Of a DNA stretch of 64,000 nt, positions 13,171-23,722 are shown in pieces (within the stretch, counting starts at the first letter, position 1; the number at the start of each line of letters is the position of its first letter). Position numbers and translations under genes: made by a program. Source of the stretch: Adiantum capillus-veneris (taxonomy: Eukaryota; Streptophyta; Polypodiopsida; Polypodiales; Pteridaceae); NCBI GenBank assembly GCA_014529385.2, contig CM043945.1, positions 2,319,312-2,383,311 of the forward strand, in the 5' to 3' direction. Under the pieces are notes generated by a model. That model worked only from the letters and a program-made list of their open reading frames with translations, made no database searches and had not been told where the DNA came from.

Positions 13171-13491
13171 CTTCCCACGCCTTTGGACACCAAAGACTCC
13201 CAAAGGCAAGGAGCAACCTCGAGCAAACAAAGAGATCCTCAAACATACATAGAGGACAGTTCTCACGAGGAAGAGAGCATAAGCATCAAAGACTTCATTT
13301 AGAAAGGCAATCACTGAAATTCGAACCCTTCAAATCTTCTTTTGAGCTTGCAAAAGAGCTCCACAAGGGTGCATACAAGGCTTTGCATCTTGACATCGAC
13401 ACCAAAGGGAATCCAATAAATCAACCAAAGGAACTATTGTGAAGAGGGGCTTCACTCCAGTGAACAAGAGCTTCACAAAGTTCAAAGAAAA

Positions 13492-13499
13492 TCTCTCTC

Positions 13500-13592
<93 letters not shown>
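13492..13592. repeat. Compound microsatellite (TC)n(AC)n
   Basis: TC units from 13492, one TG interruption near 13507, switching to AC at 13541 and ending at 13592. It lies in the leader of the gag-only element, upstream of its Gag start. Confidence 0.95.
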
Positions 13593-13593
<1 letters not shown>

Positions 13594-13886
13594 CTTGCAA
13601 TGAAATGAATCCATCCAAGCACAATAACTTTAAATAGATTTCAATCTTTATAGGATACTTGTGCTCGTGTAAATAGGTAGACACTTGCTAGGAGAATCTC
13701 CTAAGCTAAGACCCCTATATTAGCACAAATGAGGGAGAAGGGAATCGAAAATTTCAACGGGGAGGGATTTCACACTTGGCAAACAAAGTTAAGGGGATAC
13801 CTCATGAAAAAAATTCTTATGGTCTGTTATCAACACTGCCTTACAGCAACAAGCCGAAACTGATGGAGTGCACACTAAGGCATCTA

Positions 13887-14116
13887 TGTTACCATATACA
13901 TGTGTTAGTGATGTGTGTGAACACACTAGGACCGCTGGGGCATTTTTTTCCCTCTTTAGGAGGTTTTTTCCCCCGTGCATTGTATATACGCCCATCACTC
14001 TAGGGCTATCCATCTTTCCATTACACACTAAGTAACATACACTCTCTATTGTGTGCCTTGAGCTTCCTTCGTCTTCTCCAAGCTGTGTGCATTTCTCTGC
14101 AACCCTAATTCCAACA
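13887..14116 (+). repeat. 5' LTR of copia B (first copy)
   Basis: 230 bases, TG...CA. Contains TTGTATATACG, a possible TATA element, about 105 bases before its end. Confidence 0.93.
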
Positions 14117-14118
14117 AT

Positions 14119-14130
14119 TGGAATCAGAGT
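14119..14130 (+). other. Degenerate primer binding site of copia B
   Basis: TGGAATCAGAGT; two differences from the TGGTATCAGAGC seen at 43240 in the sister copy. Confidence 0.75.
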
Positions 14131-14478
14131 AGGTTGCGTCCTCCCGTGCTTAGTCACCAATAGCTCTGACACACGCCTGCTCACTTTCTCCAATTTCTGT
14201 GAGCTTTGGCGAGCGTTCGCAGGTCGATAAAAATTTCGGGAAGGCTCGCAGAGCTCAGTCTGCTCAGATTTCTGATTCGGGCTCGTTTTGGCCTCCGTTT
14301 CCACTACAAGCAGGTCTGCACAAGCAATTTTGTCATTTTGTGTAGAATTTCTATCAGTGTCGTTTTCTGCACAACAGGTGTCTTACAGTCTTCTACGGTT
14401 TGTGCTATATAGCACGTGTTGTTCCCACTTCGTTTCTCCTCTTTTCAAGCAGTTTTCACATCAGGATCAGCATTTACC

Positions 14479-17400
14479 ATGGCTGACAACAACACAGATG
14501 TGTTCAAGATGTTTGATGCTAAGGACAGGTTGGATGGGGACAATTACCCTATGTGGGCTTATACGATGCAACATGTTCTTGTGTCAAAGGGTGTTTGGAA
14601 CATTGTGCAGGGCATTGATGTACGTCCTGGTTCTGAGGGTGTAGGCGATGTTGAGGATGTTGCAGGTCTTGCTGCAAGGATTGCTGCTATTAGAGTTGTT
14701 TTGCCTATGGCAGAACAAGCTCATTGAGATGTAAAGGATGCACAGGCTCATGCATTGATTGCGTTGTCTGTGAAGCGCACCATTGTTCCTCGCATTCGTT
14801 CAGCAAAATCTGCAAAACAGGCTTGGGATATTCTAGCAGGTCTTTATGCAAGCCACAATGAGGCTAAAATTGCTTTGTTGCGTAAAGAGCTGGAATCAAA
14901 GATTATGCATGAGAAAGATGATATGGACACTTTCCTTGCTGGTGTCAAGGATATCAATGAGCAACTTATTTCTACAGGTGAAGTCATTTCAGACAGTTCC
15001 CTTGTGCAAACTGTTCTTGATGCCTTATCAGATTCTTACCAGACTTTTGCTAGTACTTGGAGACTTATGACCCAAGGAAATCCTAAAGTTGTCAAGTTTG
15101 ATGCATTATGCACATTGTTGTTGCATGAGTCACTTTCCAGAAAAAACAGGACTAGGTAGCATGTAGTTGAACAGGCTTTTATTGCTTCTCAAAGAAAGGG
15201 CGGTAACAACAATGCAACCACTTCTTATGGTTCTGCTGCGAGTGGAAAAACTTATGTTCGTAATGCTTCTGTTGGGAGCAATTTTTCTGGAAATTCTGGT
15301 GATAAGGGCAAAAAGAAGACGCGTTGCCATTATTGTAGAGCTAATGATCATTTGATCAAGCAGTGTCCTAAGTTGAAGGCCAAAGAGTCTAAGAAGAAAG
15401 AGGGTGGTTCCACTGCAAATGCTGGTTCCACTACAAATGCAGCCATTGTTGAGTCTTCTGTAAAAGGAGACTGTGATACTGATGCTGATGGATTTTGCCA
15501 GTTTGTTGCGTTTGCAGAAATCTAATATGGTTGCTTCTTTGCCGCCTCTTGAAGCACCTATCAAACATGTTTGTGAAGGTTGTATTTTGGGTAAAATGCA
15601 GCGTTCTAAGTTTCCAAGGGATGGTTCAGTTAGGGCCACATGCAGGTTGCAGCTTGTGCATAGTGATGTTTGTGGGCTCATGCAAACTCCATCCTTGGGC
15701 AATTACCTTTACTTCGTGACTTTCATTGATGATTACTCCAGGCATGCATGGGTATTTCCGCTTAAAGCGAAGTCCGAAGTTTTTATGTGCTTCAAACAAT
15801 TTATGGCTATGGCTGAAAATGTATCGAAATGTATTATGGGCACCCTCCGTTCCGACGATCGAGGGGGGGAGTATATGTCTCATGAATTTAATGCATTTCT
15901 GGCTAGTCGTGGGATAAAACACCAATGTACAATGCCATATATGCCTCAACAAAACATCATATACATCTGCATCAGTAATAGGCTGATATATAACATTTTC
16001 GAGCAGATGCCGTATACAGCTGAAAATGAGCAGGCTAGAGGTATGCCAAAATGGTTGGTGCACACATTGCGTGACAGTAAATTGGATGCACCTTTGTCTA
16101 GTCGTACTCGTTCAGGATCTTGTCATGCATCTTATGCATCAGATTGTTATGCTTTGGATGTGCCTAGCTTACGTGATGTTGAGGAAACTCTGTCTTTTGA
16201 TGAAGCACAAAATTCAAAAAATTGGATGGCTACCATGCAATCAGAATATGATGCAATTATAGAAAATGACACATGGACTTTATGTGATTTGCCTCCTGGC
16301 AAAAAGGCCATTGGTACAAAGTGGGTTTACAAGTTGAAACGCAAGCCGGTTGGTGAGATCAATCACCATAAGGCTCGGCTTGTTGCAAAGGGTTATGCAC
16401 AACGAAAAGGCATAGATTATGAAGAGACTTTTGGTCCCACTTTTTGTATGACTATTGTGCATTGGCAGCTCATTTTGGTTGGGATGTACATCAATCAGAC
16501 ATTGTTACTGCTTTCTTGAATGGTGACATATTTGAGGAAGTTTATGTAATGCAGCCTCGCGGTTTTGTCAAGAAAGGACAAGAGGACAAAGTGTGCAAAT
16601 ATAACAAGGCTTGTATGGGTTGAAGCAATCTCCTCATGCTTGGTATGAGAAAGCTTACACTCATTTGGTCAAACAAGGCATTCGTAATAGTCCAACAGAA
16701 AGCACATTGTATGTAGAGCGTGAGGGTGATGTACTTCTCATTATGGTTCTTTATGTAGATGATTTGCTGATCACTCGACCAAATGAGAGACATATTTCTG
16801 AATTTAAGGCTGATTTGAATGCTACTTTCAAGATGAAAGATTTGGGCCTATTGCATCATTACTTGGGTATACAGTTTAAGCAGTGTGATAATGGTATTGC
16901 CTTGTGTCAGAAAAGTTACATAAAGACATTACTATGTAAGTTTGGACTTGAGGATTGCAAACCTATTGCCACTCCCATGGAAACAAATTTGAAATTGAGT
17001 CTACATGATGCTGGTGATCCTGCAGATGTCACTCTTTACCAAAATGTTGTTGGCTAACTCATTTATGTATGCAACACGAGCCCGGATATTCAATTTTCAA
17101 TTTCATAGGTCAGCAGATTTATACATAGCCCAGGGTCTAAGCATTGGCAAGCTGTCAAGAGGACTTTCCGCTACCTTAGTGGAACTTTACATCTTGGCTT
17201 GTTTTATCCCAAGGGGGGATCATTGCCACCAGACTTACATGCTTTTTTAGACTCAGATTGGGCTGGTTGTTTTGACACGCGAGTGTCCACAAGTGGTTTT
17301 TGTTTCATGCTTGGCAGTTCATGTATATCATGGTTGAGCAAGAAGAAACCTACTGTGGGCACTTCGAGTTGTGAGGCGGAGTACAGGGTAGTCTTCACAG

Positions 17401-17711
17401 CTACGGTTGAGTGTGTATGGCTCAAACGCCTTATGGTGGTTGATTTGGGTGTTGGATAGGACACTGCAAACACTATCTACACTGAACAGTCAGAGCGCAT
17501 TGGCAGTTGTGAGGAACCTAGTTTTTCATGCTCGCACAAAGCACATTGAGGTGCATTACCACTATGTCAGGGAGAGGCTCTCAGCAAGAGAGATGAGCTT
17601 GGCTTATGTGCCAACACACGACAACCTTGCAGATCTTTTCACAAAGGCATTGTCTCCTGAGAAGCTCGAAGCTTTCCACAAAGCTTTGGGCTTACTCCCC
17701 TTTGTGGATTG
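14479..17711 (+). pseudogene. Copia B gag-pol, deleted and rearranged
   Basis: Gag starts at ATG 14479 (MADNNTDVFKMFDAKDRLDG). A TGA interrupts it near 14726, and it continues in frame to about 15159 with the UBN2-type region and a C-terminal zinc knuckle (CHYCRANDHLIKQC, near 15324). The protease is missing. The pre-integrase and integrase start (HVCEGCILGKM, HSDVCGLM) survive, then the frame is lost after RGGEYMS. RT motifs TAFLNG and YVDDLL lie in different frames (frameshift near 16440 and a stop near 16517), followed by RNase H motifs (DSDWAGC, CEAEYR). The terminal stop is at 17709-17711. No functional product is expected. Confidence 0.88.
15955..16003 (-). other. Short inverted segment inside copia B
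   Basis: These bases are the reverse complement of about 46051-46102 in the other copia B copy (shared phrase CATCTGCATCAGTAATAGG). They sit at the joint of a roughly 0.6-kb deletion. Confidence 0.85.
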
Positions 17712-17787
17712 ATCATGTCCTCAGGGCATGGAATTTCCCTTTACTCATGTGCCAACTCTCGTTCACCGCATCACTCCAGGGGGGATT

Positions 17788-18016
17788 TGTTACCATATAC
17801 ATGTGGTAGTGATGTGTGTGAACACACTAGGAGCGCCGGGGCATTTTTTCCCTCTTTAGGAGGTTTTTTCCCCCGTGCATTGTATATACGTCCATCACTC
17901 TAGGGCTATCCATCTTTCCATTGCACACTAAGTAACATACACTCTCTATTGTGTGCCTTGAGCTTCCTTCGTCTTCTCCAAGCTGTACGCATTTCTCTGC
18001 AACCCTAATTCCAACA
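17788..18016 (+). repeat. 3' LTR of copia B (first copy)
   Basis: Ends CCAACA, followed by ATCTA. Differs from its partner by a handful of substitutions. Confidence 0.93.
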
Positions 18017-18934
18017 ATCTACACTAGCAAGTGTACAAAATTTGGCCAAGGACCAACAAGCATTAGGAATTATCATCACTTCCTAACTATGTGCATTTCA
18101 TAGACGAATACAAGCATGCACATGAAGCTTGGCGGGTCCTACAAGGCAATTTTGGAGCGAGGGCTAAAAGAAGTAAGGTTAGTCTCAAAATACAACTTTA
18201 CAAGCTCACTATGGTTGAAGGGGAGGACATTGCTAGCCTAGTAAATAGGCTTAAGACCATTGTCACGCAACTCACTTACATCTAGTGCAAAGTACCAGAA
18301 GATGACAAGTGGCCGTGCTTTTAAGTGCACTTCCACCCTCTTATGACCACTTAGTCACCATTCTTGAAGAAAAAGAACGGACTCCACCTTTCCAAGATGT
18401 CATCAACTTAATTCAAGTAGAAGAAAGAAAGCAAAAAGGCTCATTAACATCATTAGGAGGGGCTCTTGTCACGTCATCCTCAAGGGGAAGATATTTGCCA
18501 TCGACATCATCAACTAGAAGAAAGTGTTATGATTGTGGAAGAATGGGACATCTAGCAAAAGATTGCTACACAAACAAACCTTGCAGCTAATGTGGTAAGA
18601 AGGGACATCCTCCTTCTCGATGCTACTCAAATGGAGGCAGTAGCTGTGGAGAAACCAGCATTAGTAGCAACAACAACAAAAGCTACAAAGGGAAGAAACT
18701 CGGTAGAGGATCATCTCATATGGTAGAGGACGAAGAAGAAGACAACGACGAGAATAATGACAACATACTTTGAAGATTGTAGCCTCTCTACTTGTAGGGG
18801 AGGACCTTTATTTTCTTGTGTGGCCTTTGCCATTCTGTGTGGATACCATTTTGTCATCCTGTGTGGAATTTTCCATCATGTGTGGATATTGCATCTTCAG
18901 TATTTTGTCCTAGTCCAAATCCCAAGGGGAGGAT

Positions 18935-19253
18935 TGTAAAGTGTGGATTTTTTCATAGACTCTAAGTGAATGAGGGAAAAGGTAGCATAGTCCCACATGT
19001 AAAGGAGTCAGGCTCTAGAGCTACGTAAAGCTCACTTTCATGAATAAACAACACAGTTCAAGTTTGCACTATATGCTTGTCTATGGTGAGCTTGTGCTAA
19101 GCTAAGTCAATACTCAAGATTGTGTTTATGAGTCTAAGATAATCTATCTTGGAACCTAATTCACTTGAGTGATAATCTTGCTTACACACACTCACATGCT
19201 TGCACTATGTTTCTCTATCACCCACCTTAGCTAGCACGATCCCATTCCCATCA
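18935..19253 (+). repeat. 3' LTR of the gag-only element
   Basis: Begins right after the purine tract CAAGGGGAGGAT and ends CCATTCCCATCA, followed by the duplication CGAGA. Confidence 0.93.
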
Positions 19254-19605
19254 CGAGATTCTAAGAATATTCAAATTTCTTGTCTCTAAATTGGGCGTGG
19301 ATATGTGTCTAACTTGGGGGTCAAAAATTTTCGTCTCTAAAATTGGCTCCTTTACCCTATTCATTTAATGCTTTTTTTAATGTGTAACAAAAAATGAGGC
19401 TTAGTTATCATTTCAAATAATTGTTAATCGAGCCTCGCATGACCACCACCTTACTCTTCCATAGATTGTCAAGTTTTAAGTTTTCAGTTGTGGAAATCAT
19501 AACGAACCCACTTTCCCTTGCTCAAAAAATATTTGTCATTCAAATAGACAACCTTCATTATTTATGAATCACTAGTTGTACGTAGGCGTTGCCTTTGATG
19601 GCGGC

Positions 19606-19661
<56 letters not shown>

Positions 19662-19886
19662 GCAATAGTCTAAAGTGCGATGTGAGGGTACATGTTTGCC
19701 AGAATTCCTCCCCCCTTCATAAATAGTATAGATGTGAGTTTGATCTATCATCTCTTTCCTCTGTAAATTGAGTGCATGTGGGATGCATGACCAACGCATT
19801 AAACGCTTTTAAATTTTCAACCTTTGCACACAAGGTTCCCATGTCACCATCCTCGCTATTAGCCACAAACTACCAACTTGAAGAAG

Positions 19887-19917
<31 letters not shown>

Positions 19918-20139
19918 AGGCCCCCCAACTCCCCCAAAAAAAGACTCCCACTTGGGCATCTAGAGTCATTTGATGCGTCGTACAAAGTCTTCGAATTGTG
20001 GTCAAGCATCACGAAGACTACTAGGTTTTTGTGCAAAGTGTCAACGAAGCGTGAAACATAAAGCCTATGATTCATCAATAGACATACATACATACACACC
20101 CACATGCAAGTTTGTGTGTGTGTGTGTGTGTGTAGACAT
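19254..20139. other. Intergenic with microsatellites and a 30-G tract
   Basis: No gene is seen. Holds (TC)26 at 19608-19659, an uninterrupted run of 30 G at 19886-19915, and (GT)10 near 20113-20133. Confidence 0.6.
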
Positions 20140-20792
20140 ACCGCTGACAGGTGGTTGTCATATGCAAGATTGGACTCTATGGGACACTCCTGTGAATGCC
20201 ATTTCTGCCCGACATATGTATGCTTCCCTAGTGAAAGACTCTTGGCTGGCTGATCACTGTAATGAGCTATGTGCCTTGCACAAATCTAAAAGATGGTGGA
20301 GACAGGCTCTCACTATGATTTGGAAATGTCTCTTAAGGAGCATCTGGTTCTTTGGCATTGTTTGTTGGGAGTTCTTCTAGTAGGAACTCTCCTTGCGGCC
20401 CATCGCATTAGCTCCTCTCGTTGTGTCAGCTGCACTGCTCTGCTGATAAGAATGTCAGACATCTGCTTTGGGATTGTCGCTGCACCAGGACATTCCTTAG
20501 ATGCGTTTTTTCTTGTATGCATCTTCGGTTTCCCTCGGTGGTTTTCCACAAACGTTTCTGGATTTTTGGGATTCTTCCGACTTCCCTCCAACATTTTGCC
20601 ATCTTCTTCGCTTGGGTCAAATTTTGGTCGATGTGGTCCCTGTGGCACCAACGTAATCTTCGTATGTTTCACCGGCATGAGGCGGATTCTTTTCCCTCGT
20701 TCAAGATTTCGTTGAGGCAATCATTACATTTTTCCTTTGACACTGGGGACATATCCTTGGAAATCTTGCAACTCTTCTATGTTTGCTTCTAG
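20140..20792 (+). pseudogene. LINE reverse-transcriptase C-terminus (zf-RVT region), fragment
   Basis: Across three frames the sequence reads as the last part of a plant non-LTR retrotransposon ORF2: a WW-type helix (KSKRWWRQALTMIWKC), then a zinc-binding block with CVSC and HLLWDC, then FAWVKFWSMWSLWHQRNLRMF. These match the Cys/His layout and order of the zf-RVT domain that follows the RT in plant L1-type LINEs. The frame shifts at least twice (near 20340 and 20420). No RT core or endonuclease is present, as expected for a 5'-truncated LINE. An AT-rich tail follows. Confidence 0.6.
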
Positions 20793-20956
20793 CGATTTAA
20801 CACGGTTGTGTTCTTCTCAACTATGTTCTTCTCTTTGTATTTGACCTTTTTGGTGGGTTTTCCTCGTTTTGAGGTTTCCCACTTGTAAATTAATCAAATC
20901 AGATTGTTTTTATTTTTTATTTTAAGTGTGTGTGTAGACATAGTATATATACCCAT

Positions 20957-21138
20957 AAGGATAGAGATCAATATATGTTCAAGAAGTCTCGTGGCTATTT
21001 TGAAGAGACATTTCATAAGATGAATCTAACTAAAATAACAATTGCCAAAGGATAGAGATCAACTTACGTTCAAGAAGTCTCTTGGATATTTTGAAGAGAC
21101 ATTTTATAAAATGAATCTAACTAAAATAACAATTGCCA
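20957..21138. repeat. Tandem duplication, 91-base unit, two copies
   Basis: 20957-21047 and 21048-21138 both start AAGGATAGAGATCAA and end AACAATTGCCA, with few differences. No coding content. Confidence 0.9.
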
Positions 21139-21528
21139 CTTGAATTTTAAAAATCCCCTGCTCTCCTCGCATACATGTTTTTGTCATCTAAGACTCATTT
21201 CAGCCCAAAATCTTTTGCAAACAATGCATTGTAATTCCTCCATGAATGAAACATGCATCCTTGTTGAGCAGTATGTTAGCAGATAACTCTAAGGACTCGG
21301 AGTCAAAGTGGTGACAAATGACAGGTGCTCATAGTTGATTGAGCTAAGATTTGACTATACAGAATGGAGATAATAGTCGATTAATATAAGGAGAGACTGG
21401 CCACATGACTGGACTCTAAAGATACGTTCAAACTTCAAACTCTCATTGTCAGGATTCGAAAGTCTACAATGTTTTGGAATTTTCAATCTAAAGAGCTCAA
21501 AAGTCGAAGCCTCAGGTAAGACAGCCTC

Positions 21529-21607
<79 letters not shown>

Positions 21608-21938
21608 GGGGGTGGGGTGGGGGGGGGTCCATTACTAAGAACCCTCTATACACCATGCATTCGTAGGGTATTTAAAAAACCCCTATGTTAAAATGTTGAC
21701 ATGAATATATTGACCCTTTTTTTTTAATGAATTAACGAGCTTTTTTCCAAAATAGATATAAAAAAACCCTCTTGTTAATGTATCTCTGATAAATTGCATA
21801 AATTTTTGAAAATAGTAAACCCCTTCTATCGAACTCACGTGGTATATTAACATGATTATACAATGGACCCCCTCAAGGAGAGAAGCATCTACTCATGAGT
21901 TGAGCGATTGACAAGCTTGCAAGTTGTGTGAATTCACG

Positions 21939-22007
<69 letters not shown>

Positions 22008-22261
22008 CACATACATAAGAGTTGTGTGCATATGAACAAGAGAGAGCTACATGCATGTATGCATGCATATCAGATTAGGTCAAGAAACTAATTTTAGTCT
22101 CTACATGATTTGAGAATGCACAACATGAGCCTTTTGGCAATTGACGTATTTCAAACACCTTCAATCTCAACAAAGGTTAGCGAATGATTCACAACTTGCA
22201 ATCATGTTTTCTCTTATCACAAATATGCATGTAATCATTTTTCCTTGATTGATGTAATTAT
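21139..22261. other. Intergenic with (GA)n tracts
   Basis: No gene is seen. Holds (GA)n at 21531-21605 and 21942-22005. Bases 22006-22090 after the second tract (GTTGTGTGCATATG, CTACATGCATGTATG) recur at 49077-49153, so the tract and its flank belong to a dispersed repeat. Confidence 0.6.
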
Positions 22262-22508
22262 TTGAAGAAAAAAATTTTGTTCGATACTTATGGCAAAGGT
22301 GAGACTGCACAAAAAGATAAGGATTCAAGCAAGCTCACTACTAGCAAAGTTTTGGAGGAGATTATTGGTTCTTCAAGTGCTTGTGAAGAGCCACGCGTCG
22401 AGATACTTAAAGATGGAAAACTCTCACACCATATTATATTATAGGATGGCATTAAACTTATGGGAATGCCAATTGATGTTATAATTCCTAATGATGTTGA
22501 AATGCATG
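22262..22508 (+). pseudogene. ORF fragment interrupted by the hAT insertion, left part
   Basis: A Lys/Ser-rich reading frame (61 codons to a TAG at 22442-22444) continues in frame as DGIKLMGMPIDVIIP up to the hAT insertion. The same frame resumes at 33484 when the hAT element and one copy of its AATGCATG are skipped. I do not recognise the product. The start at 22262 is the first ATG and may not be real. Confidence 0.35.
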
Positions 22509-22673
22509 CAGGGATTTCATTAACATAATCACGATCGGGTGATTACGTAAATAACTCTAGTTTTTACACAAAAAAATCACGTGATCACGTTAATTGTTAA
22601 TGTGACTTTGATTTTGACCTGCAAAAACCTATAGAGCCGGTTAGCCCTTCGGGATTTTATAATTTCCCTGCAG

Positions 22674-22766
22674 GACCCGCCGGGCTCTTTCATTTTTCCT
22701 GCGGGCCCGCCGGGCTATTGCATATACCCGATGGGCCCGTCGAGAAATTGGAAAAGCCCGGTGGGC
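22674..22766. promoter_or_regulatory. Left subterminal GC-rich repeats of the hAT element
   Basis: Contains GACCCGCCGGGCTC, GCGGGCCCGCCGGGC, ATGGGCCCGTCG and AAGCCCGGTGGGCG in close succession. Similar units lie near the right end. Subterminal repeats are where hAT transposases bind in known elements; the role here is inferred. Confidence 0.55.
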
Positions 22767-23722
22767 GTAATTATATATAGTAAATAGTGTGCTAACCCCG
22801 GTCTTTTAGCTAGGCAAATCCTTGGGGAGTGTATCCGAGTGCCGGGTATTGTCATCTCCTTGTGAATTGACCTAAGGTTACAGAGTCACAGGTCCTTTTT
22901 TGGGCCGAACGTGATTCATAATTCGGTAACCACTTAAAAAAAAATTTAATTCGTTTACCGACATAAAGGTACAAAACAAAAACAATTGAAAACTTGGGAA
23001 ATCATGCTCATTGTGAAGAAGCCATTGATCCAAATGAGGGCTGTAATTGGTTTTAGAAGATGAGCATATGTAAATGACGAGTCGATAGTCAAGGGTCGGA
23101 TGTCCTCTACCAGTGTACCGGGCATATAAAGATCCTTGAAGTCTTATATTTAAATTGATTTGCAATATAAGAGCTATAATCCTTGATTGTGTTAAAATAG
23201 CTTTTATATATTGAATTAGTTGCATGGGTGGGCTACAATCCTTCACTGGGTACAAGTAGTCCCCAATTGGGTGATTATATTGAAGATTTATTTGCGTTAG
23301 TTCATGCATTGGTTTATACAGAGAGTGCATTATTTATTACAATAGATTATTAGTGCATGAAATGACCAATTATATATTTTATTGCTTTCGTTTATTTTTT
23401 GTAGCAAATGAAATTAGATGTCTTATTGTTTGCAAATCAAAGTGGACATATAAATAATCATTATAATAATAATTGCATAGAGAGATTCATAGCATTGTTA
23501 TGGTTATTACGCCATGTATAGATAACATTGCAATGTGTATGGTTGCTCACAATATAGGTGATCGATATGTGGATTGACTAGCATGCATTGAAAATCTCAT
23601 ATTGTGCATCATGGTTACTTTCATATTGAATGGTTTTTAAATTCTAATATATATTGAAAATAAAAATAGTGTTTTCAGTTTGTAACATTTTGTTCTTTTC
23701 TCTTCAGTTTTAATTTAAAAGC
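22767..23722. other. hAT left interior, no coding sequence seen
   Basis: AT-rich, with no supported ORF. It would contain the transposase promoter, which I cannot place. Confidence 0.4.

Larger units (their letters stand above)
13887..18016 (+). mobile_element. Ty1/copia retrotransposon, family B, internally deleted
   Basis: LTRs at 13887-14116 and 17788-18016 start TGTTACCATATACATG and end CCTAATTCCAACA, with the duplication ATCTA on both sides (13882-13886, 18017-18021). The priming site is degenerate (TGGAATCAGAGT, 14119-14130). The purine tract is CCAGGGGGGATT. Compared with the fuller copy at 43011-48113, it lacks roughly 0.5 kb covering the protease and another roughly 0.6 kb after the integrase core. 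The second deletion carries a short inverted segment (15955-16003). Confidence 0.95.
13729..18774 (+). pseudogene. Gag of the gag-only element, interrupted by copia B
   Basis: The frame opens at ATG 13729 (IENFNGEGFHTWQTKLRGYL, a copia Gag N-terminus) and soon shows a frameshift. Copia B is inserted at 13887 and the reading resumes at 18017. Skipping copia B and one copy of its duplicated ATCTA lets the same frame run through the junction. The rest has the UBN2 region (HEAWRVLQGNFGARAK, IQLYKLTMVEGEDIASLVNR), an in-frame TAG near 18283, and a shift into the frame carrying zinc knuckle CYDCGRMGHLAKDC. A second knuckle (CGKKGHPPSRC) follows a TAA near 18588. An acidic tail (VEDEEEDNDENND) ends near 18774. 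Two CCHC knuckles followed directly by the polypurine tract indicate that pol was never present or was lost. Confidence 0.75.
6346..19253 (+). mobile_element. Gag-only LTR retrotransposon (TR-GAG-like), split by two copia insertions
   Basis: Two LTRs in direct orientation (6346-6673 and 18935-19253) both begin TGTAAAGTGTGG and end CCCATTCCCATCA. The 5-base duplication CGAGA flanks them exactly (6341-6345 and 19254-19258). A priming site (GTATCAGAGCC, 6678-6688) matches the initiator tRNA-Met class, and a polypurine tract (CAAGGGGAGGAT) precedes the 3' LTR. After removing copia A (7696-13170) and copia B (13887-18016) with their target duplications, the element is about 3.3 kb. It codes only for a copia-type Gag; no protease, integrase or reverse transcriptase is seen. 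It would depend on proteins supplied by another element. Confidence 0.9.

Noticed and set aside
20313-20720. 135-codon minus-strand frame
   Set aside because: Opposite strand of the LINE zf-RVT remnant; no domain of its own.
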